This document shows positions 10,980-17,985 of a stretch of DNA of 64,000 bases, piece after piece. The notes below the pieces were generated by a model. The model ran no database searches, was not told where the DNA came from, and worked only from the letters and a program-made list of their open reading frames with translations. A program made the position numbers and the translations under genes. The stretch is from ATX-6F1 sp943369485 (GTDB taxonomy: Bacteria > Cyanobacteriota > Cyanobacteriia > PCC-6307 > Cyanobiaceae). The stretch lies in NCBI GenBank assembly GCA_943369485.1, contig CALRNH020000009.1, positions 62,001 through 126,000 on the forward strand. The letters run 5' to 3'. The number at the start of each line of letters is the position of its first letter. Position 1 is the stretch's first letter.

Positions 10980-11168
10980 ATGACCTCTGAGCAAGCCGCC
11001 GCCCTGCTGGATGACACCCTCGATCTGGTGCATCTCCGACTTGAACACCTGCAGTTGAGCCAGCAGGGAGCGGAATGCAAGGCCCTGGAGGCGGAATTCC
11101 GCGAGTGGCGCCACCCCAGCGGCCCGGAGATCGATCTGGTGCTCTGCCCGTTGCCGTCTGCCGGCTGA
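10980..11168 (+). CDS. Small conserved-looking protein of unknown function
   Basis: A 62-residue acidic protein with a predicted helix rich in Leu and Glu (DDTLDLVHLRLEHLQLSQQ) and a hydrophobic end (EIDLVLCPLP). An AGGAG ribosome site lies 8 bases upstream of the ATG, and codon use fits the genome, which supports translation. No function recognised. It precedes mnmE on the same strand, separated by a hairpin. Confidence 0.6.
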   Translation: MTSEQAAALLDDTLDLVHLRLEHLQLSQQGAECKALEAEFREWRHPSGPEIDLVLCPLPSAG

Positions 11169-11174
11169 AGGGCT

Positions 11175-11195
11175 GCCGGCTGAAGGACAGCCGGC
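11175..11195 (+). terminator. Strong hairpin between the small protein and mnmE
   Basis: GCCGGCTG-aagga-CAGCCGGC is a perfect 8-base-pair GC-rich stem with a 5-base loop. The left arm is part of a short tandem duplication (CTGCCGGCTGAAGG twice, from about 11157). There is no T run after it, so it may be an mRNA end or stabilising structure rather than a classical terminator. Confidence 0.45.
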
Positions 11196-11244
11196 CCAGA
11201 TGACGCCAGCCGACACTGGGGGTTGTCCAGCTGACGCCCCCTTG

Positions 11245-12624
11245 ATGAGCGAGGACACCATCGCCATAGGTGGCAACGCCACCGACACGATCGCGGCGAT
11301 TGCCACTGCTGTGGCACCGGGCGTCGGCAGTGTGGCGATCGTGCGGGTCTCCGGCGCTGGTGCCGAGCCGATCGCCCGCCGGCTGTTCCTGGCTCCTGGG
11401 GACCAGGCCTGGGAGAGCCATCGGGTGCTCTACGGCCATGTGATCGATCCCTCCAGCGGTGAGCGCCTCGATGAAGCGCTGCTGCTGCTGATGCGCGCCC
11501 CACGCAGTTTCACCCGCGAGGACGTGGTGGAGTTCCATTGCCACGGAGGGGTGGTGGCCGTTGGTCGGGTGCTGGAGCAGGTGCTCTCGGCGGGGGCCCG
11601 GCGGGCCCTGCCGGGGGAGTTCAGCCAGCGGGCCTTCCTCAACGGCCTCCTCGATCTCACCCGCGCCGAGGCGTTGAGCGAGTTGATCACGGCCCGGAGC
11701 CGCCGGGCGGCGCAGCTGGCGATGGCGGGCCTCGACGGGGGCCTGGAGCGGCGAATCGGCGCCCTGCGCAACCGGTTGCTGGATCAGCTGGCGGAGCTGG
11801 AGGCCCGCATCGATTTCGAAGAGGACCTGCCCCCCCTCGATGGCAGCGCCGTGGTGGCGGAACTGAAGTCCGTGCGCGATGAACTCACCGCCCTGGTGGC
11901 CGAGGCCGCCGAGGGACGGGTGCTGCGCGAGGGGTTGAAGGTGGCGATCATCGGCCGCCCCAACGTGGGCAAATCCAGCCTGCTCAATGCCCTCAGCGGC
12001 AGCGAACGGGCGATCGTCACCGACCTGCCCGGCACCACCCGCGACCTGGTGGAGAGCGAACTGGTGCTGCGCGGCGTGCCCCTGACCCTGCTCGACACCG
12101 CAGGCATCCGCGCAACGGAGGATCCGGTGGAGCGGCTCGGCATCGAGCGCAGCCGCCAGGCCCTGGCCGCAGCCGACGTGGTGCTGTTGCTGTTCGATCT
12201 GGCCGAGGGCTGGGGCGAGGGCGATCAGGTCCTGCGGCGCCAGGTGCCATCGGAGGTGCCCCTGCTGCTGGTGGGCAACAAGGCCGATCAGGCTGCGTCG
12301 GCGCCCCTGGAGCCTGCGGACCTGGCCATCAGCGCCCTGGGGCGCACGGGCCTGGATGAGCTGGCGGAGCGGCTGCTGGAGCGCTGTGGCGCCAGCCTCG
12401 GCTCCGGCCTGGAGGTGGCCCTCAACCGACGCCAGGGGGATCTGGCCGCCGAGGCGGCAGCGGCCCTCGAGCGCTCTCTGGAGGCGGCGGGCCAGGGTCT
12501 GCCCTGGGATTTCTGGACCATCGACCTGCGCCAGGCGGCCCGCAGCCTGGGGGCCATCACCGGCGAAGAGGTGAGTGAGGCGGTGCTGGACCGGGTGTTC
12601 TCCCGCTTCTGCATCGGTAAGTAA
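11245..12624 (+). CDS. mnmE: tRNA uridine-5-carboxymethylaminomethyl modification GTPase MnmE
   Basis: 459 residues. With MnmG it modifies the wobble uridine of certain tRNAs. The N-terminal folate-binding domain has IAAIATAVAPGVGSVAIVRVSG and the REDVVEFHCHGG block; the G domain (about residues 225-370) has GRPNVGKSSLLN, the switch PGTTRD, DTAGIR and NKAD; the C-terminus ends in the required Cys motif FCIGK. The start at ATG 11245 (MSEDTIAIGG) gives the usual N-terminus; 15 upstream in-frame residues are not family-like. Confidence 0.96.
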   Translation: MSEDTIAIGGNATDTIAAIATAVAPGVGSVAIVRVSGAGAEPIARRLFLAPGDQAWESHRVLYGHVIDPSSGERLDEALLLLMRAPRSFTREDVVEFHCHGGVVAVGRVLEQVLSAGARRALPGEFSQRAFLNGLLDLTRAEALSELITARSRRAAQLAMAGLDGGLERRIGALRNRLLDQLAELEARIDFEEDLPPLDGSAVVAELKSVRDELTALVAEAAEGRVLREGLKVAIIGRPNVGKSSLLNALSGSERAIVTDLPGTTRDLVESELVLRGVPLTLLDTAGIRATEDPVERLGIERSRQALAAADVVLLLFDLAEGWGEGDQVLRRQVPSEVPLLLVGNKADQAASAPLEPADLAISALGRTGLDELAERLLERCGASLGSGLEVALNRRQGDLAAEAAAALERSLEAAGQGLPWDFWTIDLRQAARSLGAITGEEVSEAVLDRVFSRFCIGK

Positions 12625-12662
12625 AGCCAGTCATTCCGCCTGGTCTCGATACAGTCCGGGTG

Positions 12663-13382
12663 ATGCAGAAGCGCAGAGCGATGGTCGATAGCTCCCGCCT
12701 CCATTTGCCCCAGCCGAGCGAGAACCTCGTCTACATCCTGGCGATCGCACTCTCGCCACTGCTGAATTACTTTCTGCGCAATCAGGTGCTGGGTGATCTT
12801 CACACCCAGGTACCACCATCGCTCAGTCGGTTGATGCTTCATCAGAAGGATGCCTATGCCGTTTTATTGGTGCTCTTTCTGGCCCTGTTCGCTTTCCTGC
12901 TGGTGCGCACCCGCCTGCACCGCTCCCGTGACATCCGCGTGGCACTGAGGCTTCTGGGCCTCGTCATCTCGCTCGATCTTGCCCTCAATCTGTTGACGGT
13001 CATTGTTGCCGTCTACACGGTGAAGCTGGGCTCTTTCCAGCTTCTGGGCGAAGCCTTCTGCCTCTACATCTCTCTGAATGTGGTCTTTCTGTTCTGGTAC
13101 TGGTATGTGGATTTCCCCACCCAGTTGCGCTATCTCCACAACCCCCAGAAAACACCCGACATCACTTTTCCCCAGGAGAACGACGTGCGTCCGCCCCAGT
13201 GGCTGCCGCACCCGATCGACTACCTCTTCTTCACAGTGCTCAGCAGCAACACCCTGGGGCCACCCGAGGGCCACAACATCGTGGGGCTCCCCTCAAAGTT
13301 GCTTCAGATCGTCCATACGGTGGTGATGCTCTTCGTGTTCATGATCCTGATCGCCCGGGCGATTAACACCCTCGGGGATTAG
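12663..13382 (+). CDS. Integral membrane protein of unknown function
   Basis: 239 residues. Four to five hydrophobic helices are visible: near residues 22-38, 62-80, 92-117, 122-145 and a C-terminal one at about 212-232. Between the last two is a conserved-looking loop with a Pro-rich segment and DYLFFTVLSSNTLGPPEGHNI, followed by a C-terminal helix ending in LIARAIN. The tail recalls DUF1345-type membrane proteins and pore-loop regions of channels, but this is only a resemblance. A GTG immediately precedes the ATG and could be used instead. It follows mnmE by about 40 bases. Confidence 0.65.
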   Translation: MQKRRAMVDSSRLHLPQPSENLVYILAIALSPLLNYFLRNQVLGDLHTQVPPSLSRLMLHQKDAYAVLLVLFLALFAFLLVRTRLHRSRDIRVALRLLGLVISLDLALNLLTVIVAVYTVKLGSFQLLGEAFCLYISLNVVFLFWYWYVDFPTQLRYLHNPQKTPDITFPQENDVRPPQWLPHPIDYLFFTVLSSNTLGPPEGHNIVGLPSKLLQIVHTVVMLFVFMILIARAINTLGD

Positions 13383-13410
13383 CCACAGTCACCCAGCCAC
13401 TTGACGACCT

Positions 13411-14277
13411 TCATCTGTGCGGCGCCACCCCGAAGCGGCGGAACCACTCCTGCAGCCGGGCCCAGCCCGCCGCCGCCGCTTCGGCCCGGTAGGTGGGGCG
13501 ATAGTCGGCGTGGAATCCGTGGGGCACATCCGGGAACACCTGGATCTCGCTGCGGCTGCCGGCCGCCTTGAGCGCCGCCTGCATGCGCTGCACCGACTCC
13601 AGCGGGATGCCGTCGTCAGCGCCGGCATAGAGCCCCAGCACCGGCGCCTTGAGCTGGCTCACCAGATCGATCGGGTAGCGGGGCTGAAGGGGGGTGGCGG
13701 TGCCCACCAGGCGGCCGTACCAGGCCACGCCGGCCTTCAGTCGCGGGTTGTGGGCGGCATAGAGCCACACGATGCGGCCGCCCCAGCAGAAGCCGGTGAT
13801 CCCCAGCCGGCTGGTGTCGCCGCCATGGCCCGCGGCCCAGGCCACCGTGGCATCGAGATCGGCCAGCACCTGGGCATCAGGCACCTGGGCCACCACCGGC
13901 AGGATGGATGGGATGTCGGGCAAGCGGCTCACGTCCCCCTGGCGTTCGTAGAGGCTCGGGGCGATCGCCAGGTAACCCAGCCGGGCCAGGCGCCGGCAGA
14001 CGTCCTGGATGTGGGCGTGCACCCCGAAGATCTCCTGGACCACCAGCACCACGGGGTGCCTCTTGCCCTTGGCGGGCTGGGCGCGGTAGGCGGGGATCGA
14101 GCGATCCGCCGCCGGCACGCTCACGAAGCCAGCGAGCAGCCCATCGGAAGGCGTGCTGATCGTGGCCGCCGTGGTCGGCCCGGCGGCGATGGCGAAACCG
14201 GTGGCCAGGCCCCCCAGCAGCAGCTCCCGGCGGCGGAGGCTGGGGGTGGGACCTGAGCTGTTGGAAGGGGATCCCAT
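13411..14277 (-). CDS. Exported dienelactone hydrolase family protein
   Basis: 288 residues. The N-terminus has a twin-arginine-like signal (LRRRELLLGGLATGFAIAAG, about residues 12-32), so the enzyme is probably exported folded. The alpha/beta hydrolase domain carries the DLH nucleophile elbow GFCWGG (Cys in place of Ser), the acid in YAGADDGIP and the base in PDVPHGFHADYRP. DLH enzymes open lactone or ester substrates; the true substrate is unknown. Start chosen at MGSPSNSSG rather than 15 residues upstream. It is divergent from nadC with about 98 bases between. Confidence 0.85.
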   Translation of the reverse strand: MGSPSNSSGPTPSLRRRELLLGGLATGFAIAAGPTTAATISTPSDGLLAGFVSVPAADRSIPAYRAQPAKGKRHPVVLVVQEIFGVHAHIQDVCRRLARLGYLAIAPSLYERQGDVSRLPDIPSILPVVAQVPDAQVLADLDATVAWAAGHGGDTSRLGITGFCWGGRIVWLYAAHNPRLKAGVAWYGRLVGTATPLQPRYPIDLVSQLKAPVLGLYAGADDGIPLESVQRMQAALKAAGSRSEIQVFPDVPHGFHADYRPTYRAEAAAAGWARLQEWFRRFGVAPHR

Positions 14278-14375
14278 GGACCGAGGGGGAAATGGGCTGG
14301 TGCGCGCCAGTCTGGTCGACAATTCTCTTCAACCCAGCTCCGCTCCCCTGGTTGGCGGTGGTGCCGCGCCCGACC

Positions 14376-15266
14376 ATGCCCCCTGGATCCGCCCCCCACG
14401 CCAGCCTGCTTGCCGATCCAGGCCTGAATGAGCGCTTGCGGGGCTGGCTGGCCGAGGACATCGGCCGCGGTGATCTGACCGCGCCCGCCCTGGTGGGGGC
14501 CCGGGGCCTGGCCGCCTGGATCGCCAAGCAAGGCGGCAGCTTCTGCGGTGGTGTGCTGGTGGAGCCCCTGTTCCGGCTGCTGGATCCGGCCGTGCGGGTG
14601 GAGTTGCTGGTGGCGGATGGCGCGGTGGTGGAGCCGGGGACGCGCCTGCTGGAGCTGGAGGGCCCAGCGACAGCCCTGGTGGCGGGGGAGCGCACGGCCC
14701 TGAACCTGGCCATGCGCCTCTCGGGGATCGCCACCGCCACCGCTGCCCTGGTGGCCCAGTTGGCGGGTAGCGGCGTGCGCCTGGTGGACACCCGCAAGAC
14801 CACCCCTGGGCTGCGGGTGCTCGAAAAGTACGCCGTGCGTTGCGGCGGCGGCCACAACCACCGCCTGGGCCTTGATGACGCCGCCATGCTCAAGGAAAAC
14901 CACCTGGCCTGGGCCGGCGGGGTGGCCGGCGCGATCGCGGCGGTGCGCGCGTCGGCCCCCTGGCCGGCCCGGGTGATCGTGGAGGCCGAAACCATCGACG
15001 AGGCCGAAGCGGCGGTGCGGGCCGGCGCCGATGCGGTGCTGCTGGATGAATTCACGCCCCAGGCCCTCGAGGAACTGGTGCCGCGTCTGCGGGCGCTGGC
15101 CGCAGCGGGACCCGTTGGGCAGGTGGTGCTGGAGGCCTCGGGTGTGGACCCCCAGCGGCTGGGGGCCTATGCCGCCACGGGCATCGAGTTGATCTCCACC
15201 AGCGCCCCGATCACCCGCAGCCCCTGGCTCGACCTGAGCATGCGCTTCGAGCGGGGCTCGAACTGA
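14376..15266 (+). CDS. nadC: Quinolinate phosphoribosyltransferase (nicotinate-nucleotide pyrophosphorylase)
   Basis: 296 residues. It converts quinolinate and PRPP to nicotinate mononucleotide in de novo NAD synthesis. Motifs seen: EDIGRGDLTAPAL, ERTALNLAMRLSGIAT, DTRKTTPGLRVLEKYAVRCGGGHNHR (in part, substrate-binding Arg/Lys/His) and a C-terminal EASGVDPQRLGAYAATGIELIS. The ATG at 14376 gives the normal N-terminus; the longer in-frame extension is unlikely. Confidence 0.95.
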   Translation: MPPGSAPHASLLADPGLNERLRGWLAEDIGRGDLTAPALVGARGLAAWIAKQGGSFCGGVLVEPLFRLLDPAVRVELLVADGAVVEPGTRLLELEGPATALVAGERTALNLAMRLSGIATATAALVAQLAGSGVRLVDTRKTTPGLRVLEKYAVRCGGGHNHRLGLDDAAMLKENHLAWAGGVAGAIAAVRASAPWPARVIVEAETIDEAEAAVRAGADAVLLDEFTPQALEELVPRLRALAAAGPVGQVVLEASGVDPQRLGAYAATGIELISTSAPITRSPWLDLSMRFERGSN

Positions 15267-15329
15267 GCGGACGTGGCGATGAATGAATGGGGGACCTCGG
15301 CCTAGATTTCCATTTCATCCCTGTGGGTC

Positions 15330-16274
15330 GTGATTGTGGGTTCCATTGCCCTGAGCCGTTGGCGGCTCCTGCTCCTTGGAACCTTGGGTGCCGTGCTGCC
15401 GCTGGCGGCGCTCGCGCCTGCGCCGGTCTCCGCTGAAACCGTTCTGGAGCGGGCGGCCAAGGGCGGCGAGGTGCTGATGGTCGGTCCCTCCGACCTCCCA
15501 CCGTTGATTCGGCTGGGGGCGAAGGGCGAGCCCGAGGGTTATGCCATCGATCTGGCCCGCCGCATTGATCGCCAGATCAAGGCCGAGCTGGGCAGCAAGC
15601 TGCAGATCCGCTTCGTTCCCGTCGACAACGCCGCCGCGATGGTGGAGGCCGTGGCCAGCGGCCAGGCTGGCCTGGCCTGCGGCGTGCCGTTCAGTTGGGA
15701 GCGGGACAGGGTGGTGGACTTCTCCCTCCCGATCGCGCTCTCCGGCCTGAGGCTGCTCAGCCGCAGCGGCACCGTCGATGGCTCCCCCGCCTCCCTGGCT
15801 GGCCGCTCGATCGCCGTGGTGGAAGGCTCCATCGGCGCCAGCGCCCTGGGGAGCCTGCAGCCCAAGGCCAAAGCGGTCAGCTTTTCCACCCTGGCCCAGG
15901 CCGTGACGGCCCTGGAGCAGAACAAGGTGGCCGGTGTTCTCGGTGACACGATCGTGCTGGCGGGGCTGCGTCAGCAGCGCCAGCTCAGCGGCGTGGCGCT
16001 CGTACCCCAGGTGCCCTATGTGAGCTACGGGGTGGGTTGCATCGTGCCCGAGAACAACTCCACCTTGCTGAACGTGGTCAATCTGGCGATTGCTGGACTG
16101 TTCCAGGGTTACTTGGAGGGCCGTCCCGATGCCCTCGCCAGCGTGGATCCCTGGATCGGACCGAAGGGTGTGCTGATGGTGCCCTCCGAGCGCGTCCGCG
16201 CCTTCTTTCAATCCGTGCTTCTGAGCCGTGAAGGCTTCATCCTGGGGGGCTCTTCTCCCGCCGCTTCCCGCTGA
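15330..16274 (+). CDS. grrP: GrrP: orphan periplasmic substrate-binding-like protein of a GRR RiPP system
   Basis: 314 residues with a GTG start and a signal peptide (hydrophobic residues 12-33, likely cut after VSA). The mature part is a family 3 solute-binding fold (SBP_bac_3): EPEGYAIDLARRI, CGVPFSWERDRVVDFS, SLAGRSIAVVEGS and a C-terminal lobe. No ABC permease or ATPase gene is nearby. Immediately downstream are a Gly-rich repeat precursor and a radical SAM/SPASM maturase, the arrangement described for GRR systems, in which GrrP is an orphan extracellular binding-like protein. It may bind the modified peptide, a precursor, or a small ligand in the periplasm; this is inference. Only 42 bases separate it from grrA, so co-transcription is likely. 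Confidence 0.85.
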   Translation: MIVGSIALSRWRLLLLGTLGAVLPLAALAPAPVSAETVLERAAKGGEVLMVGPSDLPPLIRLGAKGEPEGYAIDLARRIDRQIKAELGSKLQIRFVPVDNAAAMVEAVASGQAGLACGVPFSWERDRVVDFSLPIALSGLRLLSRSGTVDGSPASLAGRSIAVVEGSIGASALGSLQPKAKAVSFSTLAQAVTALEQNKVAGVLGDTIVLAGLRQQRQLSGVALVPQVPYVSYGVGCIVPENNSTLLNVVNLAIAGLFQGYLEGRPDALASVDPWIGPKGVLMVPSERVRAFFQSVLLSREGFILGGSSPAASR

Positions 16275-16316
16275 TTGCATCGCTCCCTTTCGTTCTTCAC
16301 CCCTCGCGTCAACCCA

Positions 16317-16739
16317 ATGGCGACCTTTTCCCGCTCCGGCCTTTTCGGTTTCCTGCTGTTGTTGGCCGCCCTGGTCCCAGCCGGTGCTGGTGCCCCGGCG
16401 CTGGCCGGCGAGGAGTCCCAACCGGCGGCGATCGCCTCCCCGTTGGAGGCCGGTCCAGGCTCGATCGATGCCCGGTTACGGCGCATTTCCCAGGCCCTGA
16501 GGGAGAAGTCCCCTGAGCAACTGGGGCCTGAGGATCCCGCCACCTCTCCAGATGGCCGCCTCGCCTTCGTGTTCGCGAACGGCGGCGGGCGCGGGGTTGG
16601 CTGGGGCAATGGCGGCTTCCGCAATGGCGGCTTCGGCAATGGCGGTTTCCGCAATGGCGGCTGGGGGAATGGCGGCTTCCGTAACGGTGGCTTCGGCAAT
16701 GGCGGGTTCCGTAACGGCGGCTTCCGCAACTTCTGGTGA
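16317..16739 (+). CDS. grrA: GrrA: cyclophane-type RiPP precursor with repeated aromatic-X-Asn motifs
   Basis: 140 residues. A signal peptide (residues 8-30, ending APALA) is followed by a leader of about 55 residues with the charged helix IDARLRRISQALREK (50-64), which fits the leader block of GrrA/OscA-type precursors. The core begins after AFVFANGG. From residue 96 it is built of five-residue units: W96GN, F101RN, F106GN, F111RN, W116GN, F121RN, F126GN, F131RN, F136RN, each separated by GG, ending in Phe-Trp. F86-A-N88 also fits. Related enzymes join the aromatic ring to the beta carbon of the third residue. Start at ATG 16317; an earlier in-frame ATG at 16275 is less likely. The stop overlaps grrM by four bases. 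Confidence 0.92.
   Translation: MATFSRSGLFGFLLLLAALVPAGAGAPALAGEESQPAAIASPLEAGPGSIDARLRRISQALREKSPEQLGPEDPATSPDGRLAFVFANGGGRGVGWGNGGFRNGGFGNGGFRNGGWGNGGFRNGGFGNGGFRNGGFRNFW
16602..16730 (+). repeat. 15-base coding tandem repeat in grrA
   Basis: Nine 15-base units of the type GGCGGCTTCCGCAAT, varying at the aromatic codon (TTC or TGG) and the middle codon (CGC/CGT or GGC/GGG). They encode the GG-aromatic-(R/G)-N core. Synonymous changes between units show that they are not a very recent perfect expansion. Confidence 0.9.
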
Positions 16740-17917
16740 CCCCGCCTGGAGCCCCGCCCCTCGGCAACCCGGAGGGGTTCGGGCCATTGCAGCTGCTGGT
16801 GATCCAGCCCACCCCCTACTGCAACCTCGACTGCGACTACTGCTACCTTCCCAACCGCAACGACCGCCATCGCCTGCCCCTGGAGATCCTGGAGGCGGCC
16901 CTGGAGCGGGTGTTGGAGAGCCCCTATGTGGGCGGTGACTTCACCCTGCTGTGGCATGCGGGCGAACCGCTCACCGTGCCGATCGCCTTCTACGACGAGG
17001 CCAGCGCCTGCATCCGTACCGCCCTGGAGCGTTGGCAAGGCGAGGGGGAGCCCCTCTCGATTCACCAGTCGGTGCAGACCAACGCCACCTTGATTAACGA
17101 CGCCTGGTGCGACTGCTTCGAGCGCAACGGCATTTCCGTGGGCGTGAGCATGGATGGTCCGGCTTTCCTCCACGACGTCCACCGCCGCACCCGCACCGGC
17201 CTGGGGACCCATGCCGCCAGCCTGCGTGGCATCGAGGTGCTTCGGCGACGGGGCATCCCCTTCCAGATGATTGCTGTGATCACCGAGGAAGCCCTGGGCC
17301 ATGCCGATGAGCTGTTCGCCTTCTTCGTGGACAACGGCGTCACCGATGTGGCCTTCAACATGGAAGAGACCGAGGGTGAGAACCGCGTTTCAACCCTCAG
17401 CCGGCCCGATGCCGAGGCGGCCTACCAGGGCTTCCTCAAACGGTTCTGGGAGCTCTGGCAGCGGAACCCCGAGCTGATGCGGGTGCGGGAATTCGACGGC
17501 ATCTGCAGCCTGGCGGCGGCGGATGCCCGCATGGAGCTCACGGACATGACCCATCCGTTCGCGATCGTGAACGTGGATGCCCGCGGCTCGATGACCACCT
17601 TTGATCCGGAGCTGCTGGCGGTCCAGACCGACACCTACGGCGACTTCGTGCTCGGACATGTGCTCAGCGACAGCCTGGTGTCGATCGCGGCCAGCCCCAA
17701 ATTCGAGCGCATCCACCGCGACATGCGCTCCGGAATCGCCCGCTGCCAGAGCGAGTGCGCCTATTTCGGCCTCTGTGGGGGCGGTGCCGGCAGCAACAAA
17801 TACTGGGAGCACGGCACGTTCGACTGCAGTGAAACCCAGGCCTGCCGTTACCGGATCAAGCTCACGGCCGATGTGGTGCTCGCCGAGTTGGAGGAGATGT
17901 TGGAGCTTTCGGCCTGA
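16736..17917 (+). CDS. grrM: GrrM: radical SAM/SPASM peptide maturase
   Basis: 393 residues with a GTG start overlapping the grrA stop (GTGA). The radical SAM cluster motif is C29-NLD-C33-DY-C36 (CxxxCxxC) within PTPYCNLDCDYCYLPNR. A central barrel follows (TLLWHAGEPLTVP, QTNATLIND, GVSMDGP). The C-terminal SPASM/auxiliary cluster region (about 325-375) has several Cys residues: CQSECAYFGLCGGG, FDCSETQACRYR. GrrM/OscB enzymes use S-adenosylmethionine to form three-residue cyclophanes between an aromatic ring and the beta carbon of an Asn two residues later, matching the F/W-X-N units of the adjacent GrrA. It acts in the cytoplasm before export. Confidence 0.93.
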   Translation: MTPPGAPPLGNPEGFGPLQLLVIQPTPYCNLDCDYCYLPNRNDRHRLPLEILEAALERVLESPYVGGDFTLLWHAGEPLTVPIAFYDEASACIRTALERWQGEGEPLSIHQSVQTNATLINDAWCDCFERNGISVGVSMDGPAFLHDVHRRTRTGLGTHAASLRGIEVLRRRGIPFQMIAVITEEALGHADELFAFFVDNGVTDVAFNMEETEGENRVSTLSRPDAEAAYQGFLKRFWELWQRNPELMRVREFDGICSLAAADARMELTDMTHPFAIVNVDARGSMTTFDPELLAVQTDTYGDFVLGHVLSDSLVSIAASPKFERIHRDMRSGIARCQSECAYFGLCGGGAGSNKYWEHGTFDCSETQACRYRIKLTADVVLAELEEMLELSA

Positions 17918-17985
17918 GCAGGCCTCCTGAGGGCGGCGAGGGATGATCGCAGGCAACGCCCCGCGCCGCCTCGGCCTGTTTCCCC

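Noticed and set aside
16602..16730. Regular 15-base repeats as a possible CRISPR array
   Set aside because: Units are contiguous without spacers and lie in frame within grrA, encoding the GG-aromatic-X-Asn core.
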